From the NCBI GenBank assembly GCA_032158295.1, contig CM063261.1:3410001-3474000 (forward strand): DNA of 64,000 nucleotides, in the 5' to 3' direction. Origin of the DNA: Pycnopodia helianthoides. Lineage: Eukaryota; Echinodermata; Asteroidea; Forcipulatida; Asteriidae. Shown piece after piece: positions 62,801-64,000 of the stretch; positions within the stretch are counted from its first letter, which is position 1; every line of letters begins with the position of its first letter. The notes beneath the pieces were generated by a model that did no database searches, was not told the origin of the DNA, and worked only from the letters and a program-made list of their open reading frames with translations. Position numbers and translations under genes: made by a program.

Positions 62801-63131
62801 ATGAGTTTACTGGCCCATTGCTAAAATCACTGGCCTTGGGCCTGCTGTACAATGTAAAAATCCGAGCCCGAAGGGTAGTTTATTAACTGACTACTAAGGT
62901 CCTCTGAGAATGTCACAGTTTAGAGTGTTCCGGGGAGGGTGGGGGGGGGGGAGCATTTTGAGAACTGTCAAGCTACCATTAAAGCAACTTGTGTATCGTA
63001 TGAAGGGTCCAGATTCCGTACCGCCAGAACCGAGCGACTGGGTCCAGTGGCTTTTGGTTGGTATCCTGTGTTTCTTCGTTGTTCTTGTGATCGGCCTGGT
63101 GGTTACCAACTGTATCGTGACGTCAAGGTGA
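23827..63131 (+). CDS. Cadherin-23-like protein (34 recognised coding exons)
   Basis: Family role: a large calcium-dependent adhesion protein of the plasma membrane. Relatives (cadherin-23, protocadherin-15) form tip links and hold actin-based protrusions together. Order: signal peptide (residues 1-15 and on), about 14 EC repeats (exons 2-29), a membrane-adjacent domain (exons 30-33), and a transmembrane helix (exon 34). EC hallmarks such as LDRE, ATDxD and DVNDNPPVF recur. The C-terminal part (IYLFNEDQQVIITF, PKVIVEFIDE, YEKYKVFEVL) resembles the cadherin-23 ectodomain end. Most exon phases join exactly. Five exons need a one-base correction in a homopolymer (31730, 32568, 46151, 47421, 49475). 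The EC1-EC2 linker exon was not found in 27205-29489. An in-frame TGA (63129-63131) follows the helix and AATAAA is at 63254, but a GTGAGA donor overlaps it. Fourteen ECs is fewer than cadherin-23 (27) and more than protocadherin-15 (11). Confidence 0.85.
23881..24291. mobile_element. Nested inverted repeats in cadherin intron 1
   Basis: Three hairpins. ACAAATATAACATGGTTT inverts at about 23963-23980. CTATACCTCATACATA (about 23986) inverts at about 24276-24291. CGCATGACAAGTAGACT (24120) inverts at 24150-24166. The first begins only eight bases after the exon 1 donor. It is probably a foldback-type MITE with an insertion. Confidence 0.6.
24978..25122. mobile_element. TIR element, family M9 relative
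   Basis: GGGCCGATTTCACAAAGC at the left inverts as CTTTGTGAAATCGAGCCCA at the right. Confidence 0.6.
25397..25507 (+). CDS. Cadherin exon 2: start of EC1
   Basis: Acceptor TTTCCCACAG, donor GCAG|GTATGA, phases 1 to 1. It encodes VTPTPPAFQCAVGNQ onwards with two cysteines (FQC, PKC), which could make a disulphide in the EC1 tip; EC1 is an atypical cadherin start. Confidence 0.75.
25661..25957. repeat. About 44-bp tandem repeat, 6-7 copies
   Basis: Units contain GACTTTAGTCGGCTGTGCAC and TACCCTGCTTGAG, imperfect. It lies in cadherin intron 2. The ORF on the minus strand is a repeat shadow. Confidence 0.85.
26085..26303. mobile_element. TIR element, family M9
   Basis: Starts CGGGGCCCAATTTCATGGCT and ends AGCCATGAAAATGGGCCCAG. 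Confidence 0.7.
26804..26973 (+). CDS. Cadherin exon 3: EC1 body
   Basis: Acceptor CTACCATCAG, donor GAG|GTAAAG, phases 1 to 0. It encodes TLEAWDADNDTVTFEI, then the NSTSGIVTSKKIIDYE strand; the DYE calcium-binding motif ends the exon. Confidence 0.85.
27151..27204 (+). CDS. Cadherin exon 4: EC1 end (54 bp)
   Basis: Acceptor ATTTCTACAG, donor ACG|GTAAGA, phases 0 to 0. It encodes VVHLLRIYWKLTDSSGET, the penultimate strand. The expected following linker (DxNDxxP and the next strand) is not in exon 5. Confidence 0.7.
27297..27612 (-). mobile_element. tRNA-derived SINE, family S2
   Basis: The same body lies at 40195-40553 (shared GGGTATCATCCACTAGGA, CCTGGCTGGTAGAGCAGAAT). The box B complement GGGATTCGAACCC lies at the right end, so the element is on the minus strand. 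Confidence 0.75.
28493..28872. mobile_element. TIR element, family M7
   Basis: Left end TTTAAAGGCAGTGGATACTT, right end AGTGTATCCTGCCTTTAAAG; a copy is at 60983-61372. A second, diverged element appears to start immediately at its right end (28872-29250). Confidence 0.75.
29490..29577 (+). CDS. Cadherin exon 5: EC2 first strands
   Basis: Acceptor CCCCAATTCAG, donor GCAG|GTAAGT, phases 0 to 1. It encodes NSVSPNERIAAVIATDTD and IQYCA. The EC motif (ATDxD) is clear, but the start of EC2 and the preceding linker are missing. Confidence 0.8.
29985..30052 (+). mobile_element. LINE 3' remnant, left part
   Basis: Encodes FRVSGPKLWNDLPPTVR, typical of the C-terminus of CR1/L2-type reverse transcriptases. 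It is interrupted by the hAT-like insert and continues at 30532-30740. Confidence 0.7.
30053..30531. mobile_element. Non-autonomous hAT-like element nested in a LINE
   Basis: Ends CAGCGGCGGC and GCCGCCGCTG. Flanks ACCGTACG and ACCATACG match 7 of 8, as an 8-bp target duplication should. It carries long G and C runs. No transposase. Confidence 0.7.
30532..30745 (+). mobile_element. LINE 3' remnant, right part
   Basis: Encodes TSLSFKHQLKTHLFVND, then an untranslated end with GTAAAGCGCTATGATCAT and a (TTA)n tail, as in L2/CR1 3' ends. Confidence 0.7.
30811..31188. mobile_element. TIR element, family M6
   Basis: Starts CTTAAAGGAACATTACAGAA and ends TGTAATGTTCCTTTAAG; full copies are at 45592-45991 and 59749-60147. 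Confidence 0.75.
31400..31589. repeat. Perfect 87-bp inverted repeat with 16-nt loop
   Basis: Bases 31400-31486 and 31503-31589 are exact reverse complements on reading; the loop is CTAGAGGGCGTTGTAT. Part of the arm (ATGTAGATGTTACTT) also occurs directly at about 31330. Confidence 0.9.
31695..31815 (+). CDS. Cadherin exon 6: EC2 middle, one base missing
   Basis: Encodes DSPCNGDIFKINP, then DTGVISLKENETLNFEVVS. The frame holds only if CC at 31730-31731 is read as CCC. The start at 31695 keeps phase 1; the better tract at TTTTTTTAAG (exon from 31685) would break phase. Donor ACG|GTAGGT. Confidence 0.7.
31890..32255. mobile_element. TIR element, family R2
   Basis: Shares CCTATATAAATGTAGATA and TTTCATTTCAAAAGGTGGTA with 34848-35192, 46316-46685 and 47628-47960. 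Confidence 0.6.
32562..32695 (+). CDS. Cadherin exon 7: EC2 end and EC3 start, one base missing
   Basis: Acceptor ATCTCTTTCAG, donor GTG|GTGAGT. It reads DSGEPKGEEKRANAEVVVP only if GGG at 32568-32570 is read as GGGG; then phase 0 closes at both ends. The linker is DAQDTAPVF, a degenerate form of DxNDNxP. Confidence 0.75.
33003..33160. repeat. Unclassified retroelement-like remnant
   Basis: Contains GAGAAAGACTCTGCTAGGGT directly followed by CGAAACGTCAGGCC. A related motif lies on the minus strand at about 31352-31392 (CTGAAGAAGCTCCTAG with a following GAAACG). No ORF. Confidence 0.35.
33200..33284 (+). CDS. Cadherin exon 8: EC3
   Basis: Phases 0 to 1, donor GGAG|GTGTGT. Encodes GASIADIAATDGDRG and KISYSLVG. 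Confidence 0.85.
33424..33612. repeat. Direct repeat of about 45 bp just before exon 9
   Basis: GTTTGGATGAATGT with GAGAGATTTTTCCTCAC occurs at 33424-33468 and again at 33567-33605, about 40 bp from the exon 9 acceptor. Confidence 0.75.
33648..33745 (+). CDS. Cadherin exon 9: EC3 middle
   Basis: Acceptor TAAATGCAG, donor ACT|GTAAGA, phases 1 to 0. Encodes NKTGEIFIVESLDRETKD with the calcium-binding DRE. Confidence 0.88.
34310..34438. mobile_element. MITE M1, complete copy
   Basis: TIRs GGCCGTGTCCGAATTGGCGA and TCGCCGTTTCGGACACGGCC flank inner inverted CTACGGCTAG/CTAGCCGTAG. It is the family found next to the UGT exon 1 donors. Confidence 0.85.
34560..34757 (+). CDS. Cadherin exon 10: EC3 end, EC4 start
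   Basis: Acceptor TTGTTTTTCAG, phase 0 both ends; the donor CTG|GTCTGT is weak. Encodes SSAVNITFQVGDADDENATF, a degenerate calcium linker, then REVTLVENSLPGTFVDIVG. Confidence 0.85.
34848..35192. mobile_element. TIR element, family R2
   Basis: Starts AGGGAAGGTATACGATTGG and ends AAAGGTATACTTTGCCTTTAA. Confidence 0.65.
36062..36217 (+). CDS. Cadherin exon 11: EC4
   Basis: Acceptor CTACCTCCTCAG, donor GAG|GTCCGT (non-optimal but phase-consistent), phase 0. Encodes SPNNIFYFVLGGPDADAFEI and AKLDYEKYKYLQLE. Confidence 0.87.
37327..37485 (+). CDS. Cadherin exon 12: EC4 end, EC5 start
   Basis: Acceptor CTTGGCACAG, donor GAG|GTCAGT, phase 0. Linker LLDQNDETPTF, then SIAENSQDELVDITE. Confidence 0.9.
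38103..38455 (+). mobile_element. SINE S1 with internal duplication
   Basis: Head GTGGCCGAGCGGTTAGGAGC; the block AGACACTTAACCATTATTG is present twice, so the body is partly duplicated. Confidence 0.8.
38771..38841 (+). CDS. Cadherin exon 13: EC5
   Basis: Acceptor TGTTCACTCAG, donor CCACA|GTAAGT, phases 0 to 2. Encodes ATDKDSAEFNQITYELFG. Confidence 0.85.
39295..39640. repeat. 114-bp tandem repeat, about 3 copies
   Basis: Units contain CATTTCAAAAATATATAATA and TTCGATGCTATTCAATC; copies 2 and 3 are nearly identical. It lies in cadherin intron 13. Confidence 0.85.
39819..40059 (+). CDS. Cadherin exon 14: EC5 end, EC6 start
   Basis: Phases 2 to 0; donor GTTACA|GTAAGT. Encodes INVTTGAIYTKW, TLDYERQK, the canonical linker LEDENDNPPVF, and YTVNVEENKIPADYLVEVT. 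Confidence 0.93.
40195..40553 (-). mobile_element. SINE S2
   Basis: Same body as 27297-27612; the head at right carries GGGATTCGAACCC and GACCGCTCGGCCACGACACG (the complement of a tRNA-like 5' end). Confidence 0.78.
40560..41090. repeat. Minisatellite made of 5' splice-site-like units
   Basis: About 30-bp units with core GGTTACAGTAAGTTAGTTAT, at least eight containing ACAGTAAGTT. The core differs by one base from the exon 14 donor region (GGTTACAGTAAGTTGGTTAT at 40053-40072). Units become diverged to the right. Confidence 0.85.
41817..42047 (+). CDS. Cadherin exon 15: EC6 body
   Basis: Acceptor TTTCCTTACAG, donor CAG|GTATGG, phase 0. Encodes ARDADEGENKEISFTLL, KELDFEEDG, LTVIAANRGN. Confidence 0.9.
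42140..42411. mobile_element. TIR element, family M9 (rearranged)
   Basis: GGGCCCAATTTCATAGAGCT starts the element; CTTAAGCAG and TTTCTGCTAAGC motifs recur. It directly follows a truncated SINE S1 head (about 42098-42140). Confidence 0.6.
42412..42843 (-). mobile_element. SINE S1
   Basis: The head at the right carries GCTCGGCCACGACACGCC; the body has AAGGACACAAGTGTCACGAC and the 3' end AGTGGCTTCTTATATAGCGC. Confidence 0.8.
42906..43110 (+). mobile_element. SINE S1, 5'-truncated
   Basis: Starts at box B (GGGTTCGAGTCCC) and continues TTGAGCAAGACACTTAACC. It faces the preceding copy head-to-head. Confidence 0.75.
43210..43285 (+). CDS. Cadherin exon 16: EC6-EC7 linker
   Basis: Acceptor TTAACCTTAG, donor GGAG|GTTTGT, phases 0 to 1. 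Encodes DMNDHSPVFKKDVFVGKIGE. Confidence 0.88.
43360..43523 (+). repeat. Tandem array of tRNA box A units
   Basis: Seven or eight copies of TAGCTCAGTTGGTAGAGC, some reading CGCAATCAGTTGGTAGAGC, spaced about 22-23 bp. They are the first part of the SINE head at 43524, amplified in place. Confidence 0.85.
43524..43935 (+). mobile_element. SINE S3 pair (tRNA-derived)
   Basis: Two heads (43524, 43828) with TAGCTCAGTTGGTAGAG and GGTTCAAATCC. Both continue TTTTTCTTTGTTCAACC, and the first body has TTGCATCCCCTTAAAGTGAT. A minus copy is at 50790-51150. Confidence 0.8.
44252..44563 (+). CDS. Cadherin exon 17: EC7
   Basis: Acceptor TTGCTTTTTAG, donor GAGG|GTAAGA, phases 1 to 1. Encodes VVLQVEATDMDREGS, SSGVITVNDGLDRD, VQALDRGDPPLPP, and the imperfect linker LDVNNKKPTF. 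Confidence 0.93.
44590..44945. mobile_element. TIR element M8, diverged
   Basis: GACGGACTTGTCCGGTTGTA and ATGGCCTCGGGCCTATGGTC match the M8 family; the ends are poorly preserved. Confidence 0.5.
44955..45375 (+). repeat. TIR-type repeat R1
   Basis: AAAGGCAGGGTCATAGATTG starts and CCAATCTATGACCCTACCTT ends the element: good TIRs. This copy shows R1 is a MITE. Confidence 0.75.
45449..45590. repeat. Tandem duplication, about 77 bp
   Basis: CCTTTGCATTTAACAAAGTT with ACGTGCTCGAGAATACCTTT occurs twice. Confidence 0.85.
45592..45991. mobile_element. TIR element, family M6
   Basis: TTAAAGGAACATTACAGAAT and ATTCTGTAATGTTCCTTTAA are perfect termini; length 400 bp, no ORF. Confidence 0.85.
46029..46291 (+). 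CDS. Cadherin exon 18: EC8, one base missing
   Basis: Acceptor CCCCCTTTCAG, donor GAAG|GTAAGT. Encodes DVVNGTLIAMVTASDSDE and YEENKMPK. The frame recovers (FSGWFKINQSGAVF, GLDREVYTRF) if AAAA at 46151-46154 is AAAAA; phases 1 to 1 then close. Confidence 0.78.
46316..46685 (-). mobile_element. TIR element R2
   Basis: Starts TTAAAGGCAAAGTATACC and ends ATGTACCTTCCCTTTAAA. Confidence 0.7.
47288..47498 (+). CDS. Cadherin exon 19: EC8-EC9 linker, one extra base
   Basis: Acceptor GTTTATTGCAG, donor AGTG|GTGAGT. Encodes ELSLTILDVNDNAPIF and VTENEARDTVISAVISATD. The frame continues (LNGEIIYGLVDDQNLMKID) if AAAA at 47421-47424 is AAA. Confidence 0.78.
47628..47960 (+). mobile_element. TIR element R2
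   Basis: AAGGGAAGGTATACCTTTTG start, with the CAGCGATATCTCAAAAACGC motif shared with other copies. Confidence 0.6.
48510..48900. mobile_element. TIR element, family M8, complete
   Basis: CAGGGCTCGAATTT and AAATTCGAGCCCTG are exact inverted termini, 391 bp, non-coding. Confidence 0.85.
48907..49263. repeat. Two direct copies of about 180 bp upstream of exon 20
   Basis: Each copy holds TTTTTCCTCAGTGAGTTTTG, a G-run, CATTTCGTCAGTAGTGAT and TCTGGATCC. The second ends 15 bp before the exon 20 acceptor. Confidence 0.85.
49279..49591 (+). CDS. Cadherin exon 20: EC9 end and EC10, one base missing
   Basis: Acceptor TTGATTTCCAG, donor ACG|GTAAGA. Encodes ILRVNGTFDREEMATYRALV, IADANEYAPEF and VALPENYAAG. 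It continues LEILDVSAMDRDAGDRFG only if GGG at 49475-49477 is GGGG. Confidence 0.78.
49773..49880 (+). CDS. Cadherin exon 21: EC10
   Basis: Acceptor TTTCATTTTAG, donor GTG|GTGAGG, phase 0. Encodes GVIMIKEGAQLDRETEEKH and TITAKDGGE. Confidence 0.9.
50127..50706. mobile_element. Foldback element with about 185-bp inverted arms
   Basis: CAATGCGCCGTATTTTTGAC starts the left arm and GTCAAAAATACGGCGCATTG ends the right arm. The arms contain TTCTGTCACTTCTGTGCGC and its complement. The inner 190 bp is unique. Confidence 0.85.
50790..51150 (-). mobile_element. SINE S3
   Basis: CTCTACCAACTGAGCTATCT is the complement of box A and GGGACTTGAACTTGCGAC that of box B; it shares the TTAAGGGGATGCAACTT body. 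Confidence 0.8.
51347..51530 (+). CDS. Cadherin exon 22: EC10-EC11 linker
   Basis: Acceptor TTTCTCCGTCAG, donor AAGG|GTAAGA, phases 0 to 1. Encodes VEIIVLDVNDNPPVFTKF, LTLTATDADQPG. Confidence 0.93.
51644..51950 (+). mobile_element. SINE S1
   Basis: Head GGGCCCGAGCGGTCAAGTGC, box B TGTTCGAGTCTCG, then GCAGGACACTTAATCCTTAT. Confidence 0.75.
52228..52409. mobile_element. TIR element, family M9
   Basis: GGGCCCAATTTCATAGAGCT at left; AGCTCTATGAAATTGGGCC at right. Confidence 0.85.
52554..52780 (+). CDS. Cadherin exon 23: EC11
   Basis: Acceptor TTCATTCCACAG, donor GAG|GTAATT, phases 1 to 0. Encodes FNITTSDNTGIIMVESSL, VVRDKGSPSND, linker VTDVNDDVPEITF. Confidence 0.92.
52875..53160. repeat. Direct repeat pair in intron 23
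   Basis: GCTGTTGCCAAAAAGT and ACAAAAGAGGGACAACAGGA occur at about 52878 and 53063; each is followed by a CAGGTGTTTACACAC-like segment. Confidence 0.8.
53466..53669 (+). CDS. Cadherin exon 24: EC12
   Basis: Acceptor TTCATTTCAG, donor TCT|GTGAGT, phase 0. Encodes VLNVTAFDTDQGINGEIKF and DSVVTDREEKEEYS. Confidence 0.9.
53931..54032 (+). CDS. Cadherin exon 25: EC12 end
   Basis: Acceptor TTATTTTTAG, donor TGG|GTGAGA, phase 0. Encodes LVIEASNKGESQFAS and the linker KVNDTDDNEPIFW. Confidence 0.9.
54180..54625. repeat. TGAYY pentanucleotide array running into the exon 26 acceptor
   Basis: About 440 bp of TGACC, TGACT, TGATC and TGATT units, with blocks homogeneous for each. The array's last unit supplies the acceptor (GATCTGATAG|G); there is no separate pyrimidine tract. 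Confidence 0.93.
54626..54758 (+). CDS. Cadherin exon 26: EC13 start
   Basis: Donor GTCA|GTAAGT, phases 0 to 1. Encodes LEFSVYENNARADIDLVSE and ATDADDPSNQHIFYFIV. Confidence 0.88.
55226..55474 (+). CDS. Cadherin exon 27: EC13 and EC14 start
   Basis: Acceptor GTGAATCTACAG, donor GGAG|GTAAAA, phases 1 to 1. Encodes KKSLDREKNDTYDDIVIKV and the linker TVLDMNDNGPIFTSKSYTG. Confidence 0.93.
55785..55985. repeat. Intronic stretch with inverted CGCTGGGATG motifs
   Basis: GTCCCCAGCGCC and GGCGCTGGGATGGGC lie close, then AGCCCATCCCAGCG at 55950-55963. Tandem CAGTCCCATGCT and CACTGCAAGCACTGCACGC are inside. Origin unknown. Confidence 0.4.
56728..56847 (+). CDS. Cadherin exon 28: EC14
   Basis: Donor ACAG|GTAATC, phases 1 to 1. 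Encodes FDSEVIVVKAIDADIGTNAD and YHKISEKKTDT. Confidence 0.9.
56872..57033. mobile_element. MITE M2 with 31-bp TIRs
   Basis: AGGCCCTTTTCGAATCCACG and CGTGAATTCGAAAAGGGCCT are the ends, followed inwards by GCTTCGGCTCC/GGAGCCGAAGC. It starts 25 bp after the exon 28 donor. Confidence 0.88.
57471..57637 (+). CDS. Cadherin exon 29: EC14 end
   Basis: Acceptor CATTATCCAG, donor TCG|GTAAGA, phases 1 to 0. Encodes PTFKVDNLTGSVRTLRNFES and YFTLEIEAHDSLD. No DxNDNxP follows, as expected for the last EC before a membrane-adjacent domain. Confidence 0.9.
58360..58550. mobile_element. TIR element, family M9
   Basis: GGGCCCAATTTCATGGGCTC start, with AATACTGTAAGCAAAGAATC as in 26085-26303; the right end is worn. 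Confidence 0.6.
58651..58739 (+). CDS. Cadherin exon 30: membrane-adjacent domain
   Basis: Acceptor TTTTCAATAG, donor AAGC|GTATGT, phases 0 to 2. Encodes IYLFNEDQQVIITFALSTDD and VRKIEEDFK, like the IYxxxDxQxVxIxF strand of cadherin-23. Confidence 0.9.
58960..59112. repeat. Direct repeat pair around GAACGTTGGCGGCC
   Basis: The block GTAGTAGAACGTA, GGGAACGTTGG, GGCCTGTGGATG, GACGTTTCAGAACG, CACTCGAAGGGTT appears at 58879-58965 and 59026-59110. Confidence 0.75.
59521..59655 (+). CDS. Cadherin exon 31: membrane-adjacent domain
   Basis: Acceptor TTGTTATTCAG, donor GAAG|GTAAGA, phases 2 to 2. Encodes TLVEVIEKYGDFEPSAKRAV and VIDDLQVFTVDNQPVQG. Confidence 0.9.
59749..60147. mobile_element. TIR element, family M6
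   Basis: Nearly the same sequence as 45592-45991 in the same orientation, so a recently active or homogenised family. Confidence 0.85.
60734..60802 (+). CDS. Cadherin exon 32: membrane-adjacent domain
   Basis: Acceptor TTTTTTTAG, donor CGA|GTAAGT, phases 2 to 2. Encodes SVMKLHGVNKEDN and IIDPKVIVE. Confidence 0.88.
60983..61372. mobile_element. TIR element, family M7
   Basis: CTTAAAGGCACTGGACACTA and CCAGTGTCTTTAAA ends; internal hairpin GAGACCTCACGCGTGAGGTC. Confidence 0.85.
61373..61760. repeat. Unclassified interspersed repeat-like sequence
   Basis: GTGAGTTTTCAAGTTAGTTT and GGAAGAGCATTCCAAAGAGA are reminiscent of a widespread animal repeat. No ORF supported. Confidence 0.35.
61825..61891 (+). 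CDS. Cadherin exon 33: end of membrane-adjacent domain
   Basis: Acceptor TTTTTCTTCAG, donor TTG|GTAAGT, phases 2 to 0. Encodes SIDEAYDYVDEFYEKYKVF then EVL, like the RVIQMIDEN...YNVLDV end of cadherin-23. Confidence 0.9.
62521..62870. mobile_element. TIR element M8
   Basis: CAGTGCTCAAATTA start, GGACTTGTCCGGTCATGAG inside, AAAATCCGAGCCCG end; G-run at the left. Confidence 0.65.
62985..63131 (+). CDS. Cadherin exon 34: transmembrane segment and possible C-terminus
   Basis: Encodes PDSVPPEPSDWVQ and a 25-residue helix (WLLVGILCFFVVLVIGLVV), then TNCIVTSR and TGA. The 3' splice site is unclear: phase-0 candidates put the exon start at 62919, 62973 or 62985, none with a good pyrimidine tract. 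Donor AAG|GTGAGA at 63127/63128 would skip the stop and join a tail exon outside the window. AATAAA at 63254 favours ending here. Confidence 0.75.
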   Translation, partial: QLVYRMKGPDSVPPEPSDWVQWLLVGILCFFVVLVIGLVVTNCIVTSR

Positions 63132-64000
63132 GATGCCATGGAGTCGATCATCTTGTAGCATCATCACCATCATTGCTTTGTATTCCAAGTCGTTATGCGG
63201 ACATGACTGTCAGACCTCCATAGGTTTCTAGACTTCATGCATTATGTTCAATTAATAAATACCTTGGAGAGTTTATGCACTCTGATTGGTCGAAGACTGG
63301 TCACGTGGGGGTGTATTAACATGTGATATAAAGACCGGCTCAGTGAAATAGCGAATAAATGGCCCCTTAACAAGCACATTGTTGTGTAAAATCCTATGCA
63401 CTATGTGCTTGTTGCGCGGCATACTACTGGTAGTAGGACAGATGGTGCTGCGTGCGGAAACATTCCACGCGTAGGCGTGAACGCGCAGACAATGTATCAA
63501 TTTAGGGTAACTGGTACGCGCATGAAACCTACATAATGCAAAGTCATGGCGGGTTCTTATGTATAAACAGTTAATTATGTGTAAGAGACTAGGGGCCACA
63601 CAAAAGTTAAACAGCCAAAGGATTGGCCCTTGAACATGAGTAGAACATTTCTAAAAAATAACGGCGAAAGAAAACCACAAATTCTGACGATTTTTACAGT
63701 TTTTTCGTTATAAGGCATTTATTAATGGGATTAACAGTGCGATGAGCCGGTCTTCACTGCGTGGTAGTGACCTTGGTTGGTGGCTAACAGCGCGCTGTTA
63801 ATGGACCTCGCCTTCGGCTCTGTCCATTAACAGCGGCCAGCCACCAGCCCGGTCATTACCACGCAGTGAAGACCGGCTCATCGCACTGTTAATCCCTAAT
63901 TAAAGTCGTTTCCTCTGTGGTCAGGTTTTTTTTTCAAACCTACAAAAGGCTCTCGATTTCCCGCTATGTGACATAGCTTCCTCCATGAGCTTCCTTTGTC
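63132..64000. other. Downstream flank of the cadherin gene
   Basis: A possible polyadenylation signal AATAAA is at 63254-63259. AACAAGCACAT/ATGTGCTTGTT hairpin at 63369-63411. No further exon recognised. Confidence 0.5.
63724..63897. mobile_element. Long palindromic element
   Basis: GGATTAACAGTGCGATGAGC and GCTCATCGCACTGTTAATCC are the ends of near-complementary arms (about 75 bp each) with further CCATTAACAGC complementarity inside. Confidence 0.85.

Noticed and set aside
23827..63131. Cadherin locus as a pseudogene
   Set aside because: Five frame breaks exist, but all are single bases in homopolymers, no other inactivating change was seen, and splice phases are intact.

Overview
The window is eukaryotic, from an invertebrate deuterostome. 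An echinoderm, quite possibly a sea star, is the best guess from the gene families and from the style of the abundant short TIR elements and tRNA-derived SINEs; this is recognition from memory, not a database result. Genes are split into exons with consensus GT/AG sites and matching phases. No prokaryotic, viral, CRISPR or toxin feature was found.

Left third (1-17.4 kb), minus strand: three tandem UDP-glycosyltransferase (UGT) genes in a roughly 6.3 kb repeating unit. Each has four coding exons (about 936, 217, 220 and 253-259 bp) with conserved phases. They encode a signal peptide, a catalytic-His N-terminal domain, a UDP-sugar-binding C-terminal domain and a C-terminal membrane anchor. Copy 1 (541 aa) and copy 2 (543 aa) are intact. 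Copy 3 has a 1-nt deletion in exon 1. Copy 2 is a mosaic: its 5' part and upstream flank match copy 1, while the rest of the gene and its downstream flank match copy 3. The switch lies within about 18 bp of exon 1. This is what unequal crossing-over between copies 1 and 3 would leave.

Middle (17.4-23.8 kb): no recognised coding gene. It holds TIR elements, C-rich tracts, a SINE, a 16-bp tandem repeat and perhaps an untranslated exon.

Right part (23.8-63.1 kb), plus strand, divergent from the UGTs: one gene of 34 recognised coding exons (about 5.1 kb of coding sequence, about 1,700 aa). It encodes a cadherin-23-like protein with a signal peptide, about 14 extracellular cadherin (EC) repeats, a membrane-adjacent domain resembling that of cadherin-23/protocadherin-15, and one transmembrane helix. 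A stop codon follows the helix almost at once, but a consensus splice donor overlaps it, so the cytoplasmic tail is undecided. Five exons need a single-base correction in a short homopolymer to stay in frame, while every splice phase then closes. That points to indel errors in the assembly rather than a dead gene. The linker exon between EC1 and EC2 was not found.

Introns hold many TIR elements, four SINE lineages, a nested hAT-like element in a LINE remnant, long inverted repeats, and minisatellites. Two minisatellites touch splicing signals: one is an array of the gene's own 5' splice site, the other runs up to a 3' splice site. 63.1-64 kb is downstream flank with palindromes.
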